Of a stretch of DNA of 64,000 nt, positions 20,883 to 31,325 are shown piece after piece. The notes beneath the pieces were generated by a model. It had not been told where the DNA came from. It was given only the letters and a program-made list of their open reading frames with translations, and made no database searches. The stretch is taken from the NCBI GenBank assembly GCA_029582265.1, contig CM055819.1, positions 42,789,048 to 42,853,047 of the forward strand. Direction: 5' to 3'. This DNA is from Zoroaster sp. YZ-2022 (taxonomy: Eukaryota > Echinodermata > Asteroidea > Forcipulatida > Zoroasteridae). The first letter of the stretch is position 1. The number at the start of each line of letters is the position of its first letter. The translations under genes and the position numbers were made by a program.

Positions 20883-21030
20883 GTATTTGCTTGAACCTGT
20901 TCCTTTTTCATGTATTTGCCTTAACCTGTTCTCTCCACAGCCCTTTGTATTAACCTGTTCTCTTTTCAGGTATTTGTTTTGACCCGTTCCATTTTCAGGT
21001 ATTTGCTTTAAATAAACCTGCTCTTTTTTA
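20866..21030 (+). repeat. Minisatellite, forward orientation, starting at the exon end
   Basis: About five degenerate units of roughly 29-30 bp (ctttttcaggtatttgc plus ttraacctgttc). The first unit overlaps the last codons of the exon at 20577. Each unit contains a pyrimidine tract, CAG and GTATTT, so it looks like both a splice acceptor and a splice donor. Confidence 0.8.
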
Positions 21031-21149
21031 CACTGCTCTTTATTTACACCCACACACCAACTCCTCAATTTGTATGGTGTAACCCCCCCTTTTGTTGTAT
21101 CCCTTTGTGTATTGTCCTATCTTTACCCTAGGCTTACTACAAGCTGTCA

Positions 21150-21440
21150 CCTGTACGTGAAAATAGAACAGGTTGGGACAAAAACATGAAAAACAACAGG
21201 TTAAAACAATACCTGGAAATAGAACAGGTTAAAGCAAATTCCTGACAAAAGAACAGGTTAGAACAAATACCTGAAAAGAGCATAGGTTATAACAAATACC
21301 TGAAAAGGGCACAGGTTAAAACAAATACCTGAAAAGAGAACAGGTTCAAGTAAATACCTGAAAAAGGCACAGGTTAAAGCAAATACATAAAAGAGAACAG
21401 GTTGATACAAAAACCTAAAGAGAGTATAGGTTGATACAAA
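21150..21440 (-). repeat. Minisatellite, inverted orientation
   Basis: About ten units reading gaacaggttaaaacaaatac then ctgaaaag, the reverse complement of the array at 20866-21030. Together the two arrays can fold back on each other around a 120-bp spacer. Confidence 0.85.
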
Positions 21441-21667
21441 TAGCTGCGGAGAGTAGAGGTTGAATAAATAAATAGGGAATAAAATGGATAAGAGACAAAC
21501 AAAAAAACAAACAAAAACAGGTAACTCAAGGGATCACAACGGAGGGATACAACAACAGTAAATAGTGACTTACTGCGACAGGTGAAGATCTGTTGCAACC
21601 GCTGAGCTACAGGCAGGAAATCCTGATGACCTGAAGATATATAAATTAAATCAGGAGGGTTGCCTTA

Positions 21668-21696
21668 GCTTTCGATCCAAACCGGACCTTCATCAG
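21668..21696 (-). ncRNA. Hammerhead-ribozyme-like core (canonical CTGATGA...GAAA)
   Basis: On the minus strand CTGATGA is followed by a short stem (GGTCC pairs with GGATC, one G-U) with a small loop, then GAAA. These are the two conserved boxes and stem II of a hammerhead ribozyme. One extra A lies between CTGATGA and the stem. Stems I and III and a cleavable NUH site are not clear. The downstream phrase gctaaggcaacc is typical of Penelope-type repeats, which are known to carry hammerheads. Activity is doubtful. Confidence 0.35.
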
Positions 21697-21849
21697 AGGC
21701 TTTTACAAGGTACAAACTAAATTACATATCCATTTATATGGAAAAGGAAAATCAAAGGATCATGGGGCAGGATCCAAAAAGGCGGGAAAATAGTAGCCAA
21801 TTAAAGATAAGCATCAGTCTAGAAAAGAAGTGAACAAAGGAGGGATTAT

Positions 21850-22196
21850 GGAGTGCCATGGTCGAGCGGTTTAGTGCATCGGATTTGTATTCTGGTGGTT
21901 GAGTCGTCAGAATGTGGCTTCGAATCCTATCCGTGACCAGGTTGCTTGTGTCCTTGAGCAAGACACTTTACCGTAATTGCTTCTCTCCACCCAGGAGTAA
22001 ATGGGGACCTGTGAGGGCAGAGTTCGTTGTTGTGTTTGATTAGCCCATATGCGCCAAATTGCAGCAATTGAGCTGTATTCTCCCCAGGGAGCTGAGATGG
22101 TTTCTGCGCCTGATGAGCAGGGGTAATAATGTACAGCGCTCTGATACCTTGTTTAAGAGCGCTTTAAAATGATAATGATGATGATAATGATAATGA
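21850..22196 (+). mobile_element. tRNA-derived SINE
   Basis: Head like that at 8564 (TGGTCGAGCGGTTTAGTGC, then GGCTTCGAATCC) and the common body (ctccccagggagctgagat). The 3' end (gtttaagagcgctttaaaat then gataat repeats) differs from the gcgccttgagc tails of the other SINEs, so it probably used another LINE partner. Confidence 0.8.
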
Positions 22197-22480
22197 TTTT
22201 TAAATTTTAATTTTTAATTTTTAATTTTTAATTTTTATTATTTTTATTATTTTATATTTTTTATTTTTTATTTTTTATTTTTTATTATTTTTTATTTTTA
22301 TTATTTTTATTTTTATTTTTTATTTTTATTTTTATTTTTTATTTTTATTTTTTTTTTTTTTATTTTTTTTTATTTATTTTTATTTTTATTTTTATTATTT
22401 TTTTGTTTTATTATTTTTATTATTTTTATTATTATTATTTTTTATTTTTATTTGTATTATTATTATTATTACTACTAACT
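22197..22480. repeat. T-rich low-complexity tract
   Basis: About 285 bp of TTTTTA/TTTTAT-type units with no other structure. On the minus strand it lies directly 3' of the RTE-like RT fragment at 22500, so it may be that element's expanded A-rich tail. Confidence 0.85.
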
Positions 22481-22499
22481 ACTACTAAAGCGAGGGCGT

Positions 22500-23224
22500 A
22501 TATTGGCCTTAACCTATGCCATCTCGGGTTCCATGAATATGGCACCTCCAGACCAGTTTATCCAGCATGGCAGTCCTGAGTTCGTTCATGCTGTCAAGGC
22601 CTGTGTCGTTCCGCAGTACACTGGTGTAGGTAGCCCGACCTCTACCTCTTCTTGCTTTGCCCTGTGTGGGCTCCCAAAGTATGAGGGGATTAGCAGACAG
22701 TTCAGGGTGCCGAACGCAGTGTCCCGCCAGTCTCATCCTCCTCTCACGGACTTTGACTGACACTCTTGGCAGGCAATCATATAGGTTGACGTTCCGTACG
22801 TGATCTCTCCAAGACACGTTGAGGGCTATTCTGAGCATGCGAGTGTAGACACCATCAAGTGCTTTCTCTTGTTGCACAGTAAGCGTCCATGTCTCCGCTC
22901 CATATAGCAGCACAGACTCGACTGTTGCGACAAAAAGCCGTCGTTTCAGGTCATCTCTCAGCCCCGATTTCCACACTTTCCTCATACCGTGCAAAACATT
23001 CCATGCAAGAGCTCGTCTAATCTTGATGTCCTGCTCAGTCGAGGCAATCCAGGAGCCGAGATACTTGAAGTCTTTCTTAACATCAAGCAATGTACCATCT
23101 AAGGTAGCGATGGTGGCGTCATCAATATTATATGGCATCACCTGCGTCTTTTTGGTATTAAGCTGCAGACCAATTGTCTTGCATTCGCCCTCCACAGCCA
23201 GTAGTAGATCCCTTGCCTTCTGCG
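22500..23224 (-). pseudogene. Reverse transcriptase C-terminal fragment of an RTE-like LINE
   Basis: About 240 codons on the minus strand: K-T-Q-V-M, D-F-K-Y-L-G-S-W-I, a L-Y-G-A-E-T-W-T-L thumb motif, the W-R-D-H-V-R-N region, R-E-R-R-M-R-L-A-G-H-C-V-R-H-P and a final L-R-T-A-M-L-D segment. This end is typical of RTE-type elements widespread in invertebrates. The catalytic Y-A-D-D part is missing, because the frame begins at a microsatellite at 23225. The open frame upstream of that (T-D-T-D..., A-T-A-T...) is microsatellite, not protein. Unlike the CR1/L2-like LINEs here, this is a second clade. Confidence 0.75.
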
Positions 23225-23302
23225 CTGTATCTGTATCTGTATCTGTATCTGTATCTGTATCTGTATCTGTATCTGTATCTGTATATGTATCTGTATATGT
23301 AT

Positions 23303-23362
<60 letters not shown>

Positions 23363-23365
23363 TTG
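23225..23365. repeat. (CTGTAT)n then (GTTGCT)n compound microsatellite
   Basis: About ten CTGTAT units, two of them varied to ATGTAT, followed by about eleven GTTGCT units. It sits exactly where the RT fragment is truncated. Repeat-coded poly-Gln, Leu-Tyr or Ser-Val frames across it are not genes. Confidence 0.9.
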
Positions 23366-23419
23366 AGCCACACAATAGGTATACGTGGCAGCTTGTGAAA
23401 AAGCTAGGGTAAAGGAGGG

Positions 23420-23945
23420 ATTACTGAGCCACACAATAGGTAGAGGCGGCAGCTTGTAGTAAGGCTAGGTTAAAGATAGGATAATACACAAAGGGATACA
23501 ACAACAAAACAGGGGGTTTACACCATACATGTTTAAGAGTTGGTGTGTGGGTGTAAATAAACAGCAGGTTAATTAAAGCAAATACCTGAAAATAGAACAG
23601 GTTAGGACAACAACCTGAAAAAGAACAGGTTAAAACAAATACCTGGAAATAGAACATGTTAAAGCAAATTCCTGAAAAAAAGAACTGGTTAGAACAAATA
23701 CCTGAAAAGACCGCAGTTTAAAACAAATACCTGAAAATGGCACAGGTTAAAACAAATACCTGAAAAGAGAACAGGTTAAGGCAAATACCTGAAAAGAGCA
23801 CAGGTTAAGGCAAATACCTGAAAAAGCACAGGTTAAAGTAAATATCTGAAAATATATCAGGTTAAAGCAAATACCTGAAAAGAGCACAGGTGAACATATA
23901 ACATGCTCAATCAAATACCTGAAAAAAGTACAGTTGATAAAATCC
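23420..23945 (-). repeat. Inverted copy of the 20866-21150 minisatellite region
   Basis: The first part (23440-23565) is the reverse complement of the spacer at about 21010-21140 (acaccaactc, tacaacaaca, ctttgtgtat). It is followed by about twelve inverted minisatellite units to 23945. Hence the whole minisatellite-plus-spacer unit was duplicated in inverted orientation around the SINE and RT fragment. It begins with two tandem copies of tgagccacacaataggta. Confidence 0.75.
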
Positions 23946-24140
23946 AACAGTGATATAGGTAAATAGTAATGATATAGGTAAATGTAGCTGTATTTGATAC
24001 CCGTGTTGATGTTGAGGCCATATGGGTGAAGTATTTTAAGTTGATGTATCCAATGTGACTTAAGTGCTATTTTAATTTATATCAGCTTATATACAATAAA
24101 GATATCTAAACACATCGTGTTGTCTTTGAAATTGTTTTAG

Positions 24141-24266
24141 ATATTGATGAATGTGCAACAGGTGTCGACAACTGTGATTCAGCTCATGGACTCTGCACTA
24201 ACACTAACGGTAGCTTTACATGTACTTGCGAAGGAGGATACGAAGGAGGTGGTACATCTTGTACAG
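24141..24266 (+). CDS. Calcium-binding EGF-like exon 3
   Basis: A 126-bp phase 1-1 exon (TTTTAG before, GTAAAT after), paralogous to the exon at 15133. It encodes D-I-D-E-C (first D completed by the upstream G), C-T-N-T-N-G-S-F-T-C-T-C and E-G-G-G-T-S-C-T-G, with the normal six cysteines. N-G-S replaces D-G-S. A phase-1 G from the exon ending at 20882 would complete its first codon. The flanking introns are also duplicated from 15052-15640. Confidence 0.88.
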
Positions 24267-24390
24267 GTAAATTTAAACATAACATTGGACATTGGGGACT
24301 TCTGTACAAGTAGGAGGATCTTTCAGATGAACCAGTTTCACTTATTCCATGTTTTGTTAACAATTTGTAATTTCAATTTGTTTTTAATAG

Positions 24391-24516
24391 ATATTGATGA
24401 ATGTGCGACAGGTGTCGACAACTGTGATTCAGCTCATGGACTCTGCACTAACACTGACGGTAGTTTTACATGTAATTGCGAAGAAGGATACGACGGAGAT
24501 GGTACATCATGTACAG
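24391..24516 (+). CDS. Calcium-binding EGF-like exon 4
   Basis: A 126-bp phase 1-1 exon (TTTTTAATAG before, GTAAAT after) with six cysteines and the C-x-N-x4-F-x-C hydroxylation consensus, encoding C-N-C-E-E-G-Y-D-G-D-G. Its spacing of 124 bp from exon 3 mirrors pair 1. It would splice in phase to the Methyltransf_FA exon at 31810 (G|TT). Confidence 0.9.
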
Positions 24517-24639
24517 GTAAATTCAAAGTGTGTACTACAGTCGTAGGTATCTAACCAGTTCCCATACTCCATGTATAATGTACAGTTGTTTTAATCCTCA
24601 AGTATAGTTGATGTTATGGCGTGGCGTGTTCTTATAAGG

Positions 24640-25519
24640 CGACGTATAAGTAGAACATGTCTATACCATCCATGCAGTGGTGTATGATGATGTCAGCATT
24701 TTGGTGATTCGGTTTCAAATGGCGAATGAGTAAAGTGAAGAACAATCCGAAGAGTGAATACAAGAAATTCAGCCTGGCATCAAACCTGTTGTTTAAATTG
24801 AGTTGGTCATTCCTCACAGATTGAAATTGTACATTTCATCCCTTCGTGCTTATGTGCTTGGTGGCTTGTCATCGGCAATTAAACCCATTAAACACATGCG
24901 TCGTGTCGTAAGTGAATTTACTAAACTCGGGAAGAGGCAGTCTGGGTAGGATACGGCTCAGAGAGGCATGCGGCTTTAGATTCGTCATCTTCCTTACAAA
25001 CTTTTTGATCGAAGTGGGATTGCTGCCACACGTCTTCCCCGATCACACCATCCACCAGACACCGGTACAGAGAGCGATTATGTGCAGCTATGTCCAGCTA
25101 GCTCGGCATGAACTGTCTTGATAATAGGGACCATTAGAAATCCGTACGCGTACGGGATACGTATACGTATATGACGACACGTGGCGCTTCCGTATCTAAT
25201 CTCGAGCGAGATACCTTGCTAATGAGGATTAGATTGTGCACGTTCGTGGTGTGTACGCGCATGCGCCACAGCATGCGAAAGGCCATTTTCTGCCGTACGA
25301 GTTTTATCTGCTGAATAAAACCAAAGCAATTAAGCCCGTGGTAAGTCATAATCCTGCATGATCATAAATTCCATGAAGACGTTTCTCCCCAGATCAGCCT
25401 ACAAATTAATCAAGAACATAAAAATGCTCATTAAGAAAAAAAGTTTATGTTAGTGACCAACCGCAAAATATAAGATTTTCTACAGCAAGAAACTGTTCAA
25501 AGTGGCAACAAATTATATT
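24640..25519. other. Noncoding DNA with a CpG-rich stretch
   Basis: No gene is supported. 25135-25290 is unusually rich in CpG (gtacgcgtacgggatacg, cgcgcatgcgcc) in an otherwise AT-rich, CpG-poor window. It could be a regulatory island. Nothing else is recognised. Confidence 0.35.
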
Positions 25520-25879
25520 AGGATAATAAATAATAATAATAATAATAAATTAAAAATTTCTATTGCGCTGTTTCCATTTAAAATGATCAAAAGCGCATAA
25601 CAAAAATAAACACACACAAAAAATTGAATAAACAAACATAAATACAAACAAACCCCATTTTTTTTAATCAGAAGAACAGATGAGGTTGCCAGCGCCCAAA
25701 CCTCAGTATGGAGTTACGTCTGTCCCGCCAGAGGAGGATCTATGTCAATATACCCCCAACTGGCATCGGTGATCTCTCGATCTTTACCGGAGACAGACGC
25801 CTTTAACCTACATAATTATACTAATTAAAGGAATATAGCCTAACTGGCTTGGTTCTCATCAAAAGTGCAATTAAGGAAA

Positions 25880-27010
25880 ATAATTTACAAAAGCTTCATT
25901 AAAAAGATATGGTTTAATCTTACGTTTAAAATAATCAAGTGTCTGTTCATTGCGAATGTGGCGCGGGAGTGCATTCCAGAGCACTGGGGCCGATGAAAAT
26001 GCTCTAGCACCAAGCGTAGCAAGCATCTTCCCCTTAGGGTACTCTAAAACAAGACCATTACTACTTGACCTGAGATTATAACGGGAACCTTTGTTAATAC
26101 TAATGAGATTTTTTTATGTACACTGGAGATAAATCATGGAGTGCCTTGAAAGTTAACAAAAATAATTTTAAAATTAATCCTTAACGAAACAGGTAACCAA
26201 TGTAATTCGCGAAGAATTGGTGTTATATGCTGAAACCTAGGTGTGTTGAACACAAGTCTGGCCGCAACATTCTGGACTCGTTGTAATTTGGCTAATTGAC
26301 TTTTCGGTAGACCGTACAATAAGCTATTACAATAATCCATTCGACTGGTAAGAAAAGCATGGACTAAGGTCAACAGAGACTCACGAGATAAACATTTACT
26401 AATACTTCTAATGTTATGCAGAGTCAAACCATGACCCCAAATTCCTAATACATGAATTGGGAAAAATATCAGATTTCCCCACAGTGAGGGTGGGAATGTA
26501 AATTTTTGGTAGCTGTTGTCTGGTACCAATGACAAGAAATTCACTTTTATTATTATTTATCATAAGCCTATCATGAATTATCAAATGCCTGATGTCTTGA
26601 ATACATCTCTCCATTGCTGCTACGGTTTCCAACTGACTGTTTGTATCGTCAGGTTTAAAGCTTATGTACAACTGTGTGTCATCTGAATAACAATGAGAAT
26701 TTGGCAGATGGCACTCAATAATATCAAACAACCTAGAAGCATAGATGGTGAGAAGCAATGGACCCAGACATGATCCTTGGGGAACACCACAGTCAAACCT
26801 ACAACTATTTGACAAGGTCCCATCTATAGACACCCGCTGGCTTCTAGAAGACAAATAAGATGCAAACCAATCGAGCGCCGAGCCAGATATCCCAAGCTTT
26901 GACTGAAGGCGTTCCAGCAAAATGTTATGATCAATGGTATCAAAGGCGGAACTAAGGTCTAATAAAACAAGTAATGTTACATGCTGAGAATTCATCTTTA
27001 AAAGTATATC
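25880..27010 (-). pseudogene. LINE B catalytic reverse transcriptase and C-terminal region
   Basis: The RT core is well preserved: L-L-D-L-S-S-A-F-D-T-I-D (motif A), C-G-V-P-Q-G-S-C-L-G-P-L (motif B) and Y-S-D-D-T-Q-L-Y-I (motif C; Ser replaces the usual Ala before Asp-Asp). A frameshift near 26480 separates it from the thumb region, with Y-C-N-S-L-L-Y-G-L-P, R-V-Q-N-V-A-A-R-L-V and L-H-W-L-P-V. The very end (W-N-A-L-P-R-H-I-R, then D-Y-F-K-R-K-I-K-P-Y-L-F) is found at about 26000-25880. It follows the insertion at 27011-27616. Confidence 0.85.
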
Positions 27011-27616
27011 AATTGATTTAATTTTGCCCTAACACCGACGTGTGTATAGCACTGTATACTCAGTGCTTTTCGAGTCTCTGTGTAAAACTACACAGCCGGG
27101 ACTCGGGCGGGATTCGAACTCACGAACTCCTGCTTACTAGTGCATACGTCTTAACCTCTCAACCACCGAGCTTGCCCGATGGCGATTGACTGGCTAGAAT
27201 CCTATATAGCAGCGGGTTCTGCGATATATATATATATAGGTTGGTGAAATTCTTGCGTAAACAATTGATTTAATTTTGCCCTAACACCGACTCGTGTACA
27301 GCACTGTATATACTCAGTGCTTTCCGAGTCTCTGAGTCTCTGTTAAAAACTACACAGAATTTCACCAACCTATATATATATATATATCGCAGAACCCGCT
27401 GCTATATAGGATTCTATCCAGCCAATCGCCATCGGGCAAGCTCACTGGTTGAGAGGTTAAGACGTCTGCACTAGTAAGCAGGTCGTGGGTTCGAATCCCG
27501 CCCGAGTCCCGCCTGTGTAGTTTTTCACAGAGACTCAGAAAGCTATACACACGTCGGTATTAGGGCAAAATTCAATAAATTGTTTATTTCCCGACGCAAG
27601 AATTTCACCAACCTAC
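27011..27616. mobile_element. Inverted dimer of a tRNA-derived SINE (SINE B) with 12-bp target duplication
   Basis: Exactly flanked by aaaagtatatca at 26999-27010 and 27617-27628, and it splits the LINE B RT frame. The left half (to about 27265) is the reverse complement of the right half. Both have a tRNA-like region (GGTTGAGAGGTTAAGACG, B box GGTTCGAATCC on the right), a short (TA)n, ggttggtgaaattcttgcg, and ctacacag/gagactc phrases. Related fragments lie at 15628-16000 and 60985-61120. Confidence 0.8.
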
Positions 27617-29918
27617 AAAAGTATATCATTCTTTACCTTCAAAAGGGCCGTCTCTGTACTGTGATGTTTCCTGTATGCCGATTGAAATAATGGAAATGAT
27701 GATTGCCTAGCCATATGATTATTAATTTGAAGACACAAGTTGGTGATTGGTCGATAATTATCTAAAACTGGGTCGAGGTTATGCTTCTTTAACAAAGGAA
27801 AAATCAGTCCCTCTGTCCAGCAATCGGGAAAAACGCCAGAACCAATAGACAAATTTATGATACTGGTAAGCACTGGCAGCAGAACATCAAGACAATCACT
27901 GACTAGCTTAGTTGGCATTGGATCAAGGGAACAAGACTTCTTTGTAGATTTACTGACAAGTTGCTTAACCTGTTTCTCAGTTAATGTAATGAAATGATCA
28001 AAACAAAATGTCATCAGATGGAATAATATTTGGAAAATAATTAGATTCAGATTCATCTGCTGATCCCAAATTGTCAAGTTTGGAATGAATGTTTGTTATC
28101 TTTTTAACAAAGAAATTCCCCATTTCATTCGATCAAATTTGTTATTAAACACGGGAAGGGAGAAACATGGCATTGTTGGAGCAGTGTCTTAGTGGCCTAT
28201 AATTTACTCTGATCAGAACTGTTGGCGTCAATAAAGTTGGTATAAAAATCACTGCGGGCTTTATTCATGAGAAATGTAGCCCTGTTTCTTTTAGTTTTAA
28301 AATTCGCTAAGTCGTCGGGTGTCCCAGTTTGCCGCCATTTCCTTTCAACTTCACAGCTGCCTTAATGTTCACATTAAACCATGGTAGAAACTGTTTTCGA
28401 CTTTACTGGTGCATGAGTGTTAAGTGTATCAGTGAGAGTGACATTGTAACATTTAACAAGCTCATCGAGACATTTGGAAGTATCTGTACACAGCTTAGAA
28501 GAAGATAAGTAATTTTTTAATGAATTAATATTGATCGATGTAGTGTTCCTATAAGAAACTGTTTTGGTTGAAGATGTTAACGATCTTGTTTTTAAATTAC
28601 ATATAACTGATAGATGGTCAGAGAAACGACGATCAGGAAAAGGTGGGCTGTCTAGAACAACCTCAGACTGCCCCGTGATAACGAAATCCAATGTGTGTCC
28701 CAACTCATGGGTTGCCTCAGACCCATAGATTCAAGAAGTTCTATAACATGGACAGCAGATGGATCTTCAGAAACATCAACATGAATATTAAAATGCCCAG
28801 TTATCAGGAGTCATTGAGGGCATAGAATTAACGATTCCAAATACACAGCAAATTCAGTAAGAAACGTGTTCACAGTAACTGGATGATTTTCAGATTATGG
28901 GGCCTATAGATGATCACTAACCGAAGCCTTATGAATTATATTCTACCGACCATTCTGAAAATTCAAATGATTCCTTTTCTCCAGCAGCAATTTTCTTGAC
29001 AGAAATGTTATCTCGGAATAATAGACCAGTACCGCCTCCAATGCGATTCTTTCGTGGATGATCCAATAGCTTAAAACCAGATGGAGTAGCTTGACCTTTA
29101 CAAGCAACATCCATTTCGGTAAACCAAGTCTCGGTTAGGGCAAAAAGATCAGGCTTGCTAGTTACAACATAATCGACAAAGTCAGCCATTTTGTTCTTAA
29201 TTGATCTGGCATTCAAACTGCAGAGCTTAAATGAGCATGCAGTTGTTAACATGGGTGTTATTGTAACTGGTTGAAGTACTCGATTCCGGTTTTCTAGTAA
29301 GGCTTGAAGACAATAAGTAGAATCCAAACGCTGACTTAAATGGCGGGTATCCTTTGTTTATTACCCTTATACCGTTTACCTGCTCTCTTCCCTCGAAACC
29401 AAAAAATTCCATTTGCTTTAAGTAATTGAAGTTGTTCAGAATGAATGAAACACTGAGAAGATCTACGTAAATTAAACAATTGGTTGCGTGAATAGGTGAT
29501 TCGCCCATTATTGGGAGGGCTATTCAAATTAGAATGCAACCATCGACATACAACTCGCTGTTATTAGTGCAGTTCAAACCATTAGGAACAGGGTTGATAG
29601 AAATGTCCATAAACACAGTTATATCCAGTGGGGATCATGTCCAAGGATAACCAAACTTGTCTGTCCATGCTTCGACCATTTCAACAATGCCACTTTGGAA
29701 GGGCAGAAACCAGTGTTACATAAACTAACTGACGTTGAATGGCAATTTGCTCGAAGTAGGCCAACAAAAAAGTCTAGAAGACGTACAAAAAGGAATGGGT
29801 AACTCGGAGTAGTGTTTTCAAAGATAGTATTGGAGATAAATTTAGTTGAATGGAAATTATACTGCGCAAACATAACATGCAAAATGGCAAGACATAAAAA
29901 ATGTACATTTATGCACAT
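27617..29918 (-). pseudogene. LINE B N-terminal region, endonuclease and RT start, copy 2
   Basis: Colinear with copy 1 (16001-18400) and very similar to it. The endonuclease block 29327-28929 shows L-N-A-R-S-I-K-N-K, A-L-T-E-T-W-F-T-E and G-G-G-T-G-L-L-F-R. The linker lies at 28703-28374 (F-S-D-H-L-S-V) and the RT start at 28077-27617 (D-P-M-P-T-K-L, P-L-L-K-K-H-N-L-D, N-Y-R-P-I-T-N-L). Small deletions relative to copy 1 (for example near 28140, 28200 and 28340) break the frame. Copy 1 is more open here, so this copy has decayed more since the duplication. Confidence 0.8.
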
Positions 29919-30710
29919 AATCTAAAAACTGCCAGCTGGACAAACAGCGCCCTCTAATCGGGAGAAGCCTGCTTTAGGTTGAAAAAAGTCATTAAAAAAA
30001 AAGATGCACACTTGGCCTTGACTCGTATCTGCAACGGGGGCCGTGCGCCACACAATCGCCAAGCCTGGTCCTATCTTAAGTCTAACTACTATCCCCCTTA
30101 CAAACATGCCTAGTCCCAAAATTTTTGACTAACAGTTAAGTAAGAATAAAACAAACAAAAAACAGCGACCCCAAATAATACCGGGATCACAGGCTATGGG
30201 GCAATTATTGTTTTGATTTTCATTTTCTTTCTTCACGAATAGCATGCACCAGGAAATCCTATACATGTATGTGGTAGGACGGCGATTAACTTCACAGGTG
30301 CGTCTGTTGTTTGTGGTTTCACTGAGGGTTGGGGTGTACTCGACTTCAATGAAATGTTTCCCAACCAGCTTTACTCCTGTCAGTTTCACAGGCAAGGGGA
30401 CAATTTACACCATACATCACCAAATGCATGCCAGTCAGAATTATAGTACTCACACTTAAAATCGTACTCGAGTACATTTTGTCTGTGTGTTCGTACTCGT
30501 ACTCAATAATTATTTGCATTGTGTGAATTTACAGATTCCAAAACGCTTTAAAACTAGAAAGCGATTTATTTTGCCCATAAACAGTTCAAATTGGCCCTTC
30601 GTAAAATCTCCTAGGCCCAAATTATTTCAAAAAGTGTGCAGGCCAGTTAAGTCATGAATTTAGGTAGATAGGTTTGTATGCATATCTTGTATCGTTATGA
30701 AACATGAATA

Positions 30711-31028
30711 TTGTAATGATCCATGATTTTAGTCCTATCTGATTTCACCCTGCAATATTCATCATCTTTTACACAATGGAACATTCCGCTCTAGTCACCT
30801 ATGTTTACATTATGCATTAGGGTCACTCACAACACTGATTGGTCAGTTACTTACTGTACTAATGTATAGGTCATTATGTTTTGTACATGACTTGATTTTA
30901 CATGCGTTGTATAGGGGTTGAGATCCTATATAAGGAGAAGTTGTTCTGAATAAAGTGTTGTTCTTGCTGCTATGTAATCACCATAGAAAACCGTTTCTGG
31001 TATCCATTTACTTTAGTATTAGTGTAAC
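30711..31028 (+). promoter_or_regulatory. Promoter-like block, possibly a solo LTR
   Basis: It begins tgtaatgatccatg, has TATATAAGGAGAAG near 30938, then an AATAAA-type signal (ctgaataaagtg) about 20 bp later, and ends at attagtgtaac directly before the GATCC minisatellite. A second copy is at 43633-43955 with the same flanks, and a truncated one lies near 19376-19440. TATA box, poly(A) signal and repetition fit an LTR, but the expected CA end and target duplication are not visible. Confidence 0.35.
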
Positions 31029-31325
31029 TGGGATCCTCACCGTTATCTGTATGGGATCCTCACGCGATACTCACGCGATCCTCACGCGATCCTCACGCGA
31101 TCCTCACTGTTATTGGTATAGGATCCTCTCTGTGTAAGATCTGCCCGCGATCCTCACGTAATCCTCATGCGATCCTCACTGTGATCTGCATGGGATCCTC
31201 ACAGTTATCTGTATGGGATCCTCACGCGATCCTCACGCGATCCTCACGCGATCCTCACTGTTATTGGTATAGGATCCACATAGTGTAAGATCTGCATGCG
31301 ATCCTCACTGTGATCTGCATGGGAT
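31029..31325. repeat. GATCC-rich minisatellite (short array)
   Basis: Units of about 22-27 bp built from gggatcctcactgttatctg and an alternate ending tgtaagatctgcatgcg. It includes an 11-bp sub-repeat (ctcacgcgatc) several times. The same array at 43960-45205 is about four times longer and has the same flanks. Confidence 0.9.

Larger units (their letters stand above)
25520..29980 (-). mobile_element. LINE B, copy 2 (CR1/L2-like), nearly full length, interrupted
   Basis: Read right to left: 5' region and N-terminal frame (29918-29336), endonuclease (29327-28929), linker and RT start (28703-27617), then an inserted SINE B dimer (27616-27011), then catalytic RT (27010-26414) and the C-terminal part (26544-25880), a 3' UTR and an (ATT)n end at about 25520-25545. 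The frame before the insertion (K-V-K-N-D-I-L-L) continues directly after it (M-N-S-Q-H-V-T-L-L-V). Many frameshifts make it dead. Confidence 0.85.

Noticed and set aside
23022..23434. Poly-Gln, poly-Leu and Leu-Tyr frames on both strands
   Set aside because: Translation of the CTGTAT/GTTGCT microsatellite; only the downstream RT part is coding in origin.
27440..27515. True tRNA gene
   Set aside because: The tRNA-like region is part of a repeated SINE and does not fold into a clean cloverleaf by eye.
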